Shown: positions 24,764 to 32,681 of the stretch, in pieces
Numbering within the stretch: position 1 is the first letter of the stretch
Layout of the letters: every line of letters starts with the position of its first letter
NCBI GenBank assembly: GCA_018613035.1
Contig: JAGGRA010000080.1
Coordinates: 1-52,905, forward strand
Reading direction: 5' to 3'
Origin: Pseudomonas sp. ISL-84
GTDB lineage: Bacteria; Bacillota; Bacilli; Bacillales; Cytobacillaceae
Length of the DNA: 52,905 nt
Program-made: the position numbers and the translations under genes
Notes under the pieces: generated by a model
Seen by the model: only the letters and a program-made list of their open reading frames with translations
The model's database searches: none
Told to the model about the DNA's origin: nothing

Positions 24764-25477
24764 ACCACTCGCCCTCCCCGATTTGGATGTGAGAAGTGTG
24801 AAATGAGACTCGCTTTTTGCTTGGTTCGATACTGTATTCCGCATGGCCCCTGCTTTTGCAGACACTAGATAGGATTTAATCTGCTTACATGCGGCTGAAA
24901 GCAAAAGCCTTCAGCTTGCGATAATTAAACATGTCCTCAACTTATTCAGTGGTTTCAGTAAAACGATCCCTCACCTCATACATTCTCTTTGTAAGGTTTG
25001 TAACAGTTTATTAGCTTGGTTGACGTAATATGCACGAAAAACTCAATAGGGACAAGGTTTTGTGTAAATTTTTTGAAAATAGGACATCTGGAGGCTAAAA
25101 ATAGGAAATGTTTTCATTAAAATCTTTGGGGTAAAAGATAACAAACGGGCTAAAGAGCCGGTGTGATGTTACCTACATAATTTCCAGTCAGATCCCTATA
25201 CCTGGGTAGAATTCCTGATAGTTAGATAAGTATCAGGTTTTGCTGGAAGGCAATAATTTTCTGCAAATACATTTCTTATATAACAGATAAATTCAAAAAT
25301 CTGAGAAAATACCATACAAACTAACTAATTACAGTGTTATAAAAAAGGAAAAATGAATCAGGTTTAATGGTGTTCTCAAAGGATTTATTCCCTATTGTGA
25401 TCACCCTGTTTAGAAATTATATTCATATTTATGGTTAAGTGACCACTATATTCCAATAAACTATTCATATAGATAGG
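24764..25477. other. gene-free gap with structured segment upstream of the LysM gene
   Basis: No credible gene. At 25182-25248 TTCCAG / CTGGAA enclose two hairpins (CCC / GGG at 25193-25205 and CCTGATA / TATCAGG at 25214-25237). Just before it, GGTAA (25130) may pair with TTACC (25168). It does not match a riboswitch I can recognise. Confidence 0.4.
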
Positions 25478-26143
25478 ATGATTAATGACATGCAAACAAT
25501 GATCATGCAAACACGTAAAGAAAGGATTCTTGATGAAAAGAGAAAGCAGGCAAAGTCACGAAGAATGAAAGCAGCCAGTACGGCTTTTGCTGCCGCTATC
25601 GCAGCCGCCAGTTTAAACGCTGCTGCAAAGGATACCCACGCACTTGTCGATACCTATACAGTTCAAAAAGGAGACACCCTTTACCGGATTTCCAAAGAGC
25701 ATGATATGACTGTCAAGGAATTGAAAGCGGTTAACAAACTAAAGTCTAATATAGTTTACCCCGGACAAAAGCTGGAGGTACGAACAGAGAGGCACACAGA
25801 AGAAACGTTCCTGCAGCATGCAGCTATCTATACGGTTGTGCCAGGAGATACATTATGGGGAATTGCTAAGCGCTATAACATGTCCGTAACCGAGCTAAAA
25901 ACGCTTAACAATCTCAAAAGCGATATGGTGCTCATCAGCCAAAAGCTCATCATCAAGGAGGACATCGCTATTACAACGGCAAACATTGTGGGTGCTGCCG
26001 ATAACTTTACTGTTGAATTTAAAACTGGCGATGACTTCTTCAGATTACAGGTTCCCTACGGAACAGCTCAGTCTTATCAAAAAATGGCCGGGGAACAAGT
26101 AGTGGTCGCTCATAAAAATGGGGCATTGATTAATATTCAGTAA
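25478..26143 (+). CDS. LysM-domain wall-binding protein
   Basis: 221-residue protein with two LysM repeats (about residues 58-102 and 116-160, each Y-T-V-x-x-G-D-T-L-x-x-I-x-K), which bind N-acetylglucosamine chains in peptidoglycan. A basic N-terminus (R-K-x-R-I-L-D-E-K-R-K-Q-A-K-S-R-R) precedes an alanine-rich hydrophobic segment (about 33-50) that should act as signal or anchor. The C-terminal 55 residues form an unassigned beta-rich domain. No lytic motif is seen, so it is a wall-binding rather than a hydrolytic protein. The ribosome-binding site is weak; an ATG at 25490 is an alternative start. A terminator follows. Confidence 0.75.
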   Translation: MINDMQTMIMQTRKERILDEKRKQAKSRRMKAASTAFAAAIAAASLNAAAKDTHALVDTYTVQKGDTLYRISKEHDMTVKELKAVNKLKSNIVYPGQKLEVRTERHTEETFLQHAAIYTVVPGDTLWGIAKRYNMSVTELKTLNNLKSDMVLISQKLIIKEDIAITTANIVGAADNFTVEFKTGDDFFRLQVPYGTAQSYQKMAGEQVVVAHKNGALINIQ

Positions 26144-26156
26144 GCAAACATACGTA

Positions 26157-26187
26157 AGGCCGGATTCCTGTTGAGATCCGGCTTTTG
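26157..26187 (+). terminator. intrinsic terminator of the LysM gene
   Basis: GCCGGAT / ATCCGGC with a 10-base loop followed by TTTTG, 14 bases after the stop codon. Confidence 0.85.
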
Positions 26188-26395
26188 TATATCAATCGGC
26201 AATCTTCTTTAGTTCCCTTCATTGGCTCTTTCTCCTGGTGAACAGCACTATCCTCCCTCTTGAGTTCCAGCCCCCGGCTCTTTCTCCATTCTTGGGGAAA
26301 CTATCCAGCCTCTCAGCCATTATCCTGAGCCTAAAACCATCCCCCCATCATCACTCACCCGCCCACCAACATGTCAACCACCCTTCATTCTCCCT

Positions 26396-27061
26396 TTAAA
26401 ACTGCATGGATCTCATCTGGCTATCGGTTGCTTTGATCAATTCTCCCCATGTGTTATAGCCTCTGTCTTTGAACTGTAGTAGCAATTCAACAAATAGGTA
26501 GGCAGTGGTTAGTGCATCCCCTACTGCACTGTGGCGCTCATAAATTCTGGTGCCAAATGCCATGGCGTACCTCTCGAGGTCGCGCATGTCATAGGAGGGG
26601 GCAATAAACCCAATCAAGTCCAAGGTGTCTATCGTCAGGAAATTTTTCAAAGCAAGCTTTTCCCGTTTAAATTCGCTTTTCATGGCAAGTGCATCAAAAC
26701 TGACGTAGTGGCCGACCAGGCAGACCGTTTCCCTTGATTCGACATAATCAAAAAAGCTCATCATAGCCTCTACTGCTTGCGGGGCACCTTTTACCCGCTC
26801 AGCGGAAATAGAGGTCAATTCTGTTATTTCCCGAGAAATTTGTCGATTTGGGTTTACATATGTCTGAAAAACATCCTTGTCACACACTTCCAGACCCCTA
26901 ACCGGAACTGCGCCAATTTCGATAAGCCGGTCTATTGTTGAAATCTGAAATCCCGTGGTTTCCGTATCAAACACGACAAATTTCAGATCCTCCAAGGGTG
27001 TTGACAGCGGAATATTTTCATAGGTTAAGGAACATGCTACATTTTTTCTGCGAAAAAACAT
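26396..27061 (-). CDS. DnaQ-like 3'-5' exonuclease
   Basis: DEDDh exonuclease of 221 residues. D32-T-E34 in F-V-V-F-D-T-E-T-T-G is exo motif I, V-G-H-Y-V-S-F-D-A is motif II and H-S-A-V-G-D-A (histidine type) is motif III. It is a free-standing DNA polymerase III epsilon-like protein. It follows the CBS/DUF294 gene by 20 bases on the same strand, an arrangement repeated in many bacteria as actP - DUF294 - dnaQ-like, so it is likely co-transcribed with the acetate-uptake genes. Its real substrate in that operon is unknown; signal-nucleotide or RNA processing are possible. Confidence 0.85.
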   Translation of the reverse strand: MFFRRKNVACSLTYENIPLSTPLEDLKFVVFDTETTGFQISTIDRLIEIGAVPVRGLEVCDKDVFQTYVNPNRQISREITELTSISAERVKGAPQAVEAMMSFFDYVESRETVCLVGHYVSFDALAMKSEFKREKLALKNFLTIDTLDLIGFIAPSYDMRDLERYAMAFGTRIYERHSAVGDALTTAYLFVELLLQFKDRGYNTWGELIKATDSQMRSMQF

Positions 27062-27082
27062 TACCAGCCTCCTTCTTGAGAG

Positions 27083-28999
27083 CTATACTGAAAAGTGTAT
27101 AAACACCTGGCTCTGCAGCTCCCTTAATGTTTTTAAGCTTAAAATCAATTCTTCCTTTTCGCGTGTTGACAGCCTGGCAAACGATACAACGGATGTTAGC
27201 TCACTACCCGCTTTCGCCTGCTGCCAGCGCTGGGTAACATACATGGTCAGGATGGTGCTTACTGCTTCCTTCAGGTCCAAAGCAAACTCCCTGGAAATGA
27301 CTTGTTTCTTCTTCAGATAATCTATTTTTTCAACCGGTGTCCCTGATTGTTTTCCATGCAATAGAGATAAAATTTGCAGACTGTGATGATACGGGAACAG
27401 AACTTCTTTTTTCATATCAATGCTTTTCCGTTCAAGTTTAAATAAAGACCGGATTGGCTGGTCCAGGGTCGGAATGGGATGCTCCTTTTCTAGCTGTGCC
27501 AGCCGGTACAAAAAGATCCTCGACCTTTTCATCTGCTCAGCAATCATTCTTTCAAATTTCTCATGCAATCTCTCACTGCCAGTAATAAACCGGTACGAAA
27601 AGAAATTCTGGGCTAGTAATAGATTGGAGTTGGTAGATTGCAGCATCCATTTTCGCAGTCTATCTTCCCACACAGCCAGTGAGCCGCGCCATTTCTGTTC
27701 GCTGCACATCATGAGTCCTTTGCACCGGACATATCCTGCTGCTTCCATATTGGAGGTAATCTCTCTTCCCAGCTCTGAAAAATAAGCAGAAGCATCTTCC
27801 CTATGATTTTCATAGACCAGGAAATGGTCCTGATCGGTAAGCATAAACTGTTCGCCCCGTCCGCTGCTGCCCATTTGATAGAACGCAAAATCACCTGGCC
27901 TTTGCATCCCTTTTTCCTGCAGATTTTTAATAGAGAGCTCTACTATTCTGCCTGCAAGGCGGTCATAAAGCTTTGTTATGATTTCAAAGGTCGTCAAGAT
28001 GGGAACCCGATCCCTTATTAGCGTATCGATTACCTCATAAATGGCATTTTTCACCTGTGGCAGGCTGTCCCGGTCCGCCTGTTCAATCTTCTGGATCGTC
28101 TTCATGACATTCTCGTTTTTCTTCCTCAGCAAGTCTGATAGAGTGACAATTCCAACTACCTTGGAATCCTCCACAACAGGCAAGTGCTTGAATCCTTTTA
28201 AAAAGATGAGTGAAATCGCATCATAATAATAAGCAGACCTTGATATCGAGACAGGGTCTGGTGTCATAATCGTACGGGCTTCGGCTGATAACTCGATTCC
28301 CCTTGCAACCACCCGCTCAACCATGTCCCTTTCCGTAATAATCCCTTTTAATAATTCATTTTCTATAACCAGCACAGAGCTCGTTCTCATTTTATGCATC
28401 AAACGGGCTGCCTTTTGGACACTCTCTTCCGGAAGAACAGCAGCAACCCCTTCACTCATCACATCCTGGACACGTATCATAAAGGCTTCATTTTCTCCGT
28501 AATCGGTAGCGAGCTTTACCTGTTCGGCCAGGGAGGTATAAATATCCTTTAATCGGATGGCAACCTGTGTCAGGAGATAATCGTGGACTGCCGGGTCATC
28601 CCATCTTCTTGTAACCACTTCAAACGGGATGTACATCGCCCTTACAGCACTCACTGCTTTTACTTCAACCATCACATCGGTTTTCACTGGCTTTGAAACG
28701 CCAAGGAAGTCAGCAAGGCTTGAAAATCCAATCATTTCGCCTTTTTGGACAACCTCGAGAACCTCCTCGCGTCCATGGGTTTCATTTTTCACAAAAACCT
28801 CTGAAAGACCTTCTAAAATAAGCAGAAGGCCTTCCCGGGGTTTATCTTTTTTTAGCATGATTTCATTTTTTTCGAATTGGCGGACTTCGCATAAGGAGAT
28901 AAGTGAAAGGGCTGTGTCAGAGTCCACCCCTCTGAAAAAGGGGTGAAACCGCACAGCCTCCAAATTGTATAACTTAGACGGATTTTGATTCATCGTCAT
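27083..28999 (-). CDS. cNMP-binding/CBS/DUF294 nucleotidyltransferase-like protein
   Basis: A signalling protein of about 639 residues with a cyclic-nucleotide-binding fold (about 20-140), a CBS domain pair (about 185-310, V-M-S-E-G-V then T-P-D-P-V-S), a DUF294 nucleotidyltransferase domain (about 340-470, with G-S-S-G-R-G-E-Q and D-Q-D as the G-S / D-x-D motif) and the DUF294 C-terminal domain. Homologues are known next to acetate permeases and may modify or sense proteins depending on cellular energy, but the reaction is not established. The start at ATG 28999 overlaps the end of actP by 26 bases, suggesting coupling; 28993 is possible. No strong ribosome-binding site is visible. Confidence 0.78.
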   Translation of the reverse strand: MTMNQNPSKLYNLEAVRFHPFFRGVDSDTALSLISLCEVRQFEKNEIMLKKDKPREGLLLILEGLSEVFVKNETHGREEVLEVVQKGEMIGFSSLADFLGVSKPVKTDVMVEVKAVSAVRAMYIPFEVVTRRWDDPAVHDYLLTQVAIRLKDIYTSLAEQVKLATDYGENEAFMIRVQDVMSEGVAAVLPEESVQKAARLMHKMRTSSVLVIENELLKGIITERDMVERVVARGIELSAEARTIMTPDPVSISRSAYYYDAISLIFLKGFKHLPVVEDSKVVGIVTLSDLLRKKNENVMKTIQKIEQADRDSLPQVKNAIYEVIDTLIRDRVPILTTFEIITKLYDRLAGRIVELSIKNLQEKGMQRPGDFAFYQMGSSGRGEQFMLTDQDHFLVYENHREDASAYFSELGREITSNMEAAGYVRCKGLMMCSEQKWRGSLAVWEDRLRKWMLQSTNSNLLLAQNFFSYRFITGSERLHEKFERMIAEQMKRSRIFLYRLAQLEKEHPIPTLDQPIRSLFKLERKSIDMKKEVLFPYHHSLQILSLLHGKQSGTPVEKIDYLKKKQVISREFALDLKEAVSTILTMYVTQRWQQAKAGSELTSVVSFARLSTREKEELILSLKTLRELQSQVFIHFSV

Positions 29000-30644
29000 T
29001 GATCCAAACTTCGCCGTTTTTATATACCATTTGCTCCGGATAGCGAAGATCCATAACCTCATCCTGGATCTTTTGTGATGGAGCAGCTGTCATAAGGGAA
29101 ACAACGATGTTAGCGATAAATGCAGCTGCTGCACCAAAGACGCCAGCACCTGTATCTATGATTCCAAGGATTGTAAAGCCGCCGTATTTTGCTGCAAAGA
29201 TGTATGACAATGTCACACCCAGACCAACGAGCAAGCCCGCAATTACACCCTGTGAGTTTGAACGCTTCCACCAAACACCCAGTACAAGCGCTGGGAAGAA
29301 GGTTCCGGTCGCAAGTGCAAATGCCCAGGCCACAATCTGTGTGATCGCTCCTGGAGGGTTAAGCGCGATAAGCCCTGCCAGGAGAGTTGCCACAACGATT
29401 GACCAGCGTGCTACAGATAGACGAGTTTTTTCAGTTGAGTTCGGCTTTAGCACCCGATAGAAGATATCGTGGGCAAAAGCGGAAGAAATGGCGATCATTA
29501 ATCCGCCGGCAGTTGATAATGCTGCCGCCATTGCTCCTGCTGCTACTAGACCGATGACAAACAATCCAAGGTTTGCAATCTCTGGTGTTGCCATAACGAC
29601 AATATCGTTAGAGATAATTAATTCGCTCCATTGGAGAATGCCATCACCATTTGAATCCGCTACTTGCAGCTTGCCTGTATCGACCCATGATTTTGTCCAA
29701 CCAGGAAGCTCGGTGATTTTGCTGCCGGCAACCTTTGTCATCAGGATAAATCGGGAGAATGCAGCGTATGCAGGAGCTGACAGGTAAAGCAAGCCGATGA
29801 ATAGCAAGGCCCATGCACCGGACCAGCGGGCAGCTTTCATTGTTGAAACTGTATAGAAACGGACGATTACGTGAGGAAGTCCTGCTGTACCAGCCATTAA
29901 AGTAAACATAAGCGCCAGAAACTGCCATTTTGTTCCATTTGTAAATGGCGCAAAGTATTCAGAAATTCCCAGTTCACGATCCAATTCACCCATTTTCCCG
30001 ACAATTTCTCCATATGATAGCCATGGAGCCGGGTTCCCTGTAATTTGCAGGGACATGAAAATAACTGGAATGATATAAGCAATGATTAAGATGACATACT
30101 GTGCAACCTGTGTCCAGGTAATCCCCTTCATGCCCCCGAATGCAGCGTAAAAGGCAATAAGGACAACGCCAATCATGGTACCAAGCTTGGCGTCAATTTC
30201 AAACAGTCGCCCAATAACTACACCGGATCCGGATAGCTGGCCAACAGAGTATGTGAAACTGATCATGATCGTACAAATCGCCGCTATCACACGGGCTGTA
30301 TGGCTATCAAAACGGTCTCCGATAAATTCAGGCACCGTGTAACGGCCGTATTTTCGCAGCTGTGGAGCCAAAAGGAATGTCAGCAGCAAATATCCGCCTG
30401 TCCATCCCATAATGTAGGCAAGTCCATCATAGCCTAGAAGCATGATCGTTCCAGCCATACCGATAAACGATGCAGCACTCATCCAGTCAGCGCCGATTGC
30501 CATTCCGTTAAAAATCGGAGGGATTCCCCGTCCGGCAACATAGAAGTCCGATGTTACTTTTGCTTTGTTATAAATGGCAATTCCAATATATAAAGCAAAT
30601 GTGGCTAAAATAATGGATAATGAGACCAAAAATTGTGTATCCAA
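28974..30644 (-). CDS. actP: sodium/acetate symporter ActP
   Basis: Sodium:solute symporter (SSS family) of 556 residues with about 13 membrane helices, likely importing acetate or other short organic acids with Na+. Signatures: G-R-G-I-P-P near residue 40, D-W-M-S-A-A-S-F-I-G-M near 53 and the family core G-T-A-G-L-P-H-V-I-V-R-F. A perfect EF-hand loop (residues 330-341, D-S-N-G-D-G-I-L-Q-W-S-E) sits in an outside loop. The start is TTG with GGGGG 7 bases upstream. It lies after DUF485 and before the CBS/DUF294 gene; the operon has a cre site in its leader, in keeping with carbon control. Confidence 0.9.
   Translation of the reverse strand: MDTQFLVSLSIILATFALYIGIAIYNKAKVTSDFYVAGRGIPPIFNGMAIGADWMSAASFIGMAGTIMLLGYDGLAYIMGWTGGYLLLTFLLAPQLRKYGRYTVPEFIGDRFDSHTARVIAAICTIMISFTYSVGQLSGSGVVIGRLFEIDAKLGTMIGVVLIAFYAAFGGMKGITWTQVAQYVILIIAYIIPVIFMSLQITGNPAPWLSYGEIVGKMGELDRELGISEYFAPFTNGTKWQFLALMFTLMAGTAGLPHVIVRFYTVSTMKAARWSGAWALLFIGLLYLSAPAYAAFSRFILMTKVAGSKITELPGWTKSWVDTGKLQVADSNGDGILQWSELIISNDIVVMATPEIANLGLFVIGLVAAGAMAAALSTAGGLMIAISSAFAHDIFYRVLKPNSTEKTRLSVARWSIVVATLLAGLIALNPPGAITQIVAWAFALATGTFFPALVLGVWWKRSNSQGVIAGLLVGLGVTLSYIFAAKYGGFTILGIIDTGAGVFGAAAAFIANIVVSLMTAAPSQKIQDEVMDLRYPEQMVYKNGEVWINDDESKSV
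29622..29657 (-). other. EF-hand calcium-binding loop in the symporter
   Basis: The 12 codons give D-S-N-G-D-G-I-L-Q-W-S-E, which fits the canonical EF-hand loop at positions 1, 3, 5, 6, 8 and 12. It lies in a polar loop between hydrophobic segments. Confidence 0.7.
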
Positions 30645-30740
30645 ATGCCATCCCCCTTTTTCACAATGCTAAATTTTTTCATGACGCCCCTTTATATCTC
30701 TCTTTTAAAGCCGCTCGAACAGCCGCTCAATTTTTCTCCA

Positions 30741-31043
30741 TTAATGATCAAGTACTTTTCCGGAACTGATCTGCTTATTCTTTTCTTCGTCAATTCCGTA
30801 TTTCCGGTCAATAGCATCACCCGTCTTGGCATTGACAAACAGCAGGATGATAAAAGTCAGAACTGCTCCCTGAGCACCCATAAAGTAATGGAACGGGAAA
30901 CCATTAATGGTAATATCACTTAAAGGCTCAGCAAAAAAGACGACTCCAAAGGAAGCCAGAAATCCAATAGCAAAATAAATGATCATATTCCGAGTCTTTT
31001 CACGAAAATAACTGTCAGCTACTTTCTTCTCAATTTTCTTCAC
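30741..31043 (-). CDS. DUF485 membrane protein (YwcB/YjcH-like)
   Basis: Small inner-membrane protein of 100 residues with two membrane helices (about 25-45 and 60-80) and conserved F-R-E-K-T and N-G-x-P-F-H-Y sequences. DUF485 proteins nearly always precede actP and are thought to be accessory to the symporter. The start is GTG 31043, preceded by GGGGGTGGAG; the ORF extended to 31139 adds unrelated residues. It matches the length of YwcB (102). Confidence 0.85.
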   Translation of the reverse strand: MKKIEKKVADSYFREKTRNMIIYFAIGFLASFGVVFFAEPLSDITINGFPFHYFMGAQGAVLTFIILLFVNAKTGDAIDRKYGIDEEKNKQISSGKVLDH

Positions 31044-31193
31044 AACTCCACCCCCGGTTAAAATGATTGGATTTACATGAATGCATAATTGCTGGTAAAC
31101 AGGTCTTTCAGCGTGCGGAACCACTCCTTTTGAAAACAACTGCAGCAGTTGCTGCTATTTGACCGGATCCGTTATCGGACCCGGAAATAACCA

Positions 31194-31376
31194 TTACCTC
31201 AGGCTGAAAATAAATTTGACTGTTTCCATAAATGGTGCTGGGACTAGGATGATTTGAACGAGGAAGTAGGCAAAAATAGATAGGAATGGCACAGCAAGGA
31301 AGATTGGCTTTTTCTGTCTTAAAGCAAGAAAAAGGCAGACACCGGTAATCACCATTAAAGACAATAAAGTAAGCAA
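31194..31376 (-). CDS. small two-helix membrane protein
   Basis: 60 residues, almost entirely two hydrophobic helices (3-20 and 26-48). It starts at TTG with AGGGGG 8 bases upstream and is the first gene of the acetate-uptake operon. I do not recognise it; a role as an accessory of ActP/DUF485 is inferred from position. It is short but the ribosome-binding site and promoter just upstream support it. Confidence 0.6.
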   Translation of the reverse strand: MLTLLSLMVITGVCLFLALRQKKPIFLAVPFLSIFAYFLVQIILVPAPFMETVKFIFSLR

Positions 31377-31396
31377 GTTTGTTTCCCCCTTTTTAA

Positions 31397-31410
31397 AGAA
31401 AGCGCTATCA
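31397..31410. promoter_or_regulatory. catabolite-responsive element (cre)
   Basis: AGAAAGCGCTATCA fits the Bacillus cre consensus TGWAANCGNTNWCA at every fixed position except the first. It lies about 80 bases after the predicted transcription start, where CcpA would act as a roadblock. Confidence 0.7.
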
Positions 31411-31498
31411 TTTTTTGTCGCTTTCTGCTTTAAGTTTGCAACGGCCGTCTGGGTGTTTGTTTTCTGACTAAACTAAATTTTAAGAAAATTTATACTTC

Positions 31499-31527
31499 AT
31501 TATGTACAAAAATCATTTCTAGGTCAA
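31499..31527 (-). promoter_or_regulatory. sigma-A promoter of the acetate operon
   Basis: TTGACC, 17 bases, CATAAT on the minus strand, 5 of 6 bases matching in each hexamer. It gives a ~115-base leader containing the cre. The rest of 31528-31735 shows no gene. Confidence 0.7.
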
Positions 31528-31735
31528 GTATATGCTGCAAATATATTTATATTTTTTTTGTAAGGATAAAGGTGAGAAGGCGGCAAAGCTTGATAGGAAA
31601 GGTTTTGCCTATATTTTATCAGCCATTGTACTCGTTGGGACTTTACTCAGTACTTTAGGGTATTAGAGGAAAACACTATAGCGGTGATAATAACCTGTGT
31701 CTAAATTACTATTTCAATAGTTCATTTAATCCATT

Positions 31736-31764
31736 TTAAAAGGAGCCAAACGGCTTGGCTCCTT
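31736..31764 (-). terminator. intrinsic terminator of pcp
   Basis: Minus-strand AAGGAGCC / GGCTCCTT with a 9-base loop then TTAAAAT, directly overlapping the pcp stop codon. Confidence 0.82.
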
Positions 31765-32368
31765 AATCAAGTTCTTCTATTATTAATGTGATTGCCTTTA
31801 GCAGGTCAGCATCCGACCAGCTTGCCATGCTCTTTTTGCTGGCAGCTGCCAGCGCATGTGACGCAGGGATATGGACAAAACCGGCAGGGATGTCTTTGCC
31901 AGATAACTTAAGCTCATGAAGCACGGAATACATCACATTATTGCAAAGATAGGTTCCAGCTGTATTTGACACTGCTGCTGGATAGCCTGCCTCTTTTAAT
32001 CTATTGACCATCCGGCGAATTGGCAGGGTGGAAAAATACCCATCAGGACCATTCTCCTCTATTGGATTGTCTTCAAGGGTAACTCCTCTATTATCCGGTT
32101 CCCCGTCCTGGCAGTTAATCGCAATCCTTTCAGGCGTGATGGCTGTACGCCCGGCAGCCAAGCCCAGTGAAATAACGGCATTCGGATTTTCCTCGGCTAC
32201 CGCCTCTGCTATTTTCTTAGGTGCCTCTTCGAAATCAACGGGTAAATGCAGGCCCCTTATTTCATAGTTCCCAACCTTTTGACCGTCTAACTCCTTCACA
32301 ATCATCTCTGTCGGATTGATCGGAAAATCAAGAAAAGGCTCAAACCCCGTTAAAAGCAACTTCTTCAT
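31763..32368 (-). CDS. pcp: pyrrolidone-carboxylate peptidase Pcp
   Basis: Cysteine peptidase (C15 family) of 201 residues that removes N-terminal pyroglutamate from peptides, in the cytoplasm. The triad is visible: E in R-I-A-I-N-C region (P-E-R-I-A), C in Y-L-C-N-N-V-M-Y, and H in V-H-I-P-A-S-H. It starts L-L-T-G-F-E-P-F, as the family does. It is separated from spoIIQ by two dispersed repeats. Confidence 0.93.
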   Translation of the reverse strand: MKKLLLTGFEPFLDFPINPTEMIVKELDGQKVGNYEIRGLHLPVDFEEAPKKIAEAVAEENPNAVISLGLAAGRTAITPERIAINCQDGEPDNRGVTLEDNPIEENGPDGYFSTLPIRRMVNRLKEAGYPAAVSNTAGTYLCNNVMYSVLHELKLSGKDIPAGFVHIPASHALAAASKKSMASWSDADLLKAITLIIEELD

Positions 32369-32446
32369 ACTAAGCTCCCCCTGTACAACTTTTCGTCTTT
32401 CGAAATATTATACAGGATCGGTTCAGAATTGTCGAAAAATACTTCA

Positions 32447-32470
32447 TTCGACAAATTTCGGGTGGTACCT
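32447..32470 (-). repeat. truncated REP, left-end class (copy F)
   Basis: TTCGACAAATTTCGGG then TGGTACCT: one substitution and loss of the last six bases relative to copies D and E. The lost part is where the next repeat begins. An extra TTGTCGAA 20 bases to the left forms an inverted pair with TTCGACAA. Confidence 0.75.
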
Positions 32471-32620
32471 AGAAAAGCGGAGGCACCCTTGCCCATCGAC
32501 GGAGCGTGGTGGACTGAGCCGAGTGAGATAAAGGAAACACGAAGAGCGACAGCGATTCGATGTTGACTTATCGTAGGCGAGGTGAGGGAAGCACGTCGAG
32601 TCGATAGGGTGCCGGAGCTA
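32471..32620. repeat. ~150-bp structured repeat, AGAAAAGCGGAGGC type
   Basis: It begins AGAAAAGCGGAGGCACCCT and ends AGGGTGCCGGAGCTAGACA. GGCACCCT (32482-32489) pairs with AGGGTGCC (32606-32613), and ATCGAC (32495) with GTCGAT (32600), giving a long closing stem with internal hairpins. I recall sequences of this form between genes of Bacillaceae and believe it is a dispersed element, but cannot give its name. It directly abuts the truncated REP. Confidence 0.65.
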
Positions 32621-32645
32621 GACACTTATCGAAGTTCAAAGATAA

Positions 32646-32674
32646 TCAAAAGAGCCCGCCATCAAGGCGGACTC
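32646..32674 (-). terminator. intrinsic terminator of spoIIQ
   Basis: Minus-strand GAGTCCGCC / GGCGGGCTC with a 5-base loop, one T-G pair, followed by TTTTG, 8 bases after the stop. Confidence 0.85.
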
Positions 32675-32681
32675 CCTATTA

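Noticed and set aside
24764..24904. 47-residue N-terminal extension of SpoIIID
   Set aside because: Family members start at the GTG-encoded position, which has a good ribosome-binding site; the extension shows no similarity.
25130..25250. c-di-GMP or c-di-AMP riboswitch before the LysM gene
   Set aside because: The conserved loops of either class are not found; only general stem structure is visible.
30174..30183. GGTACC inside actP as a REP
   Set aside because: Single hexamer within conserved coding sequence; no repeat context.
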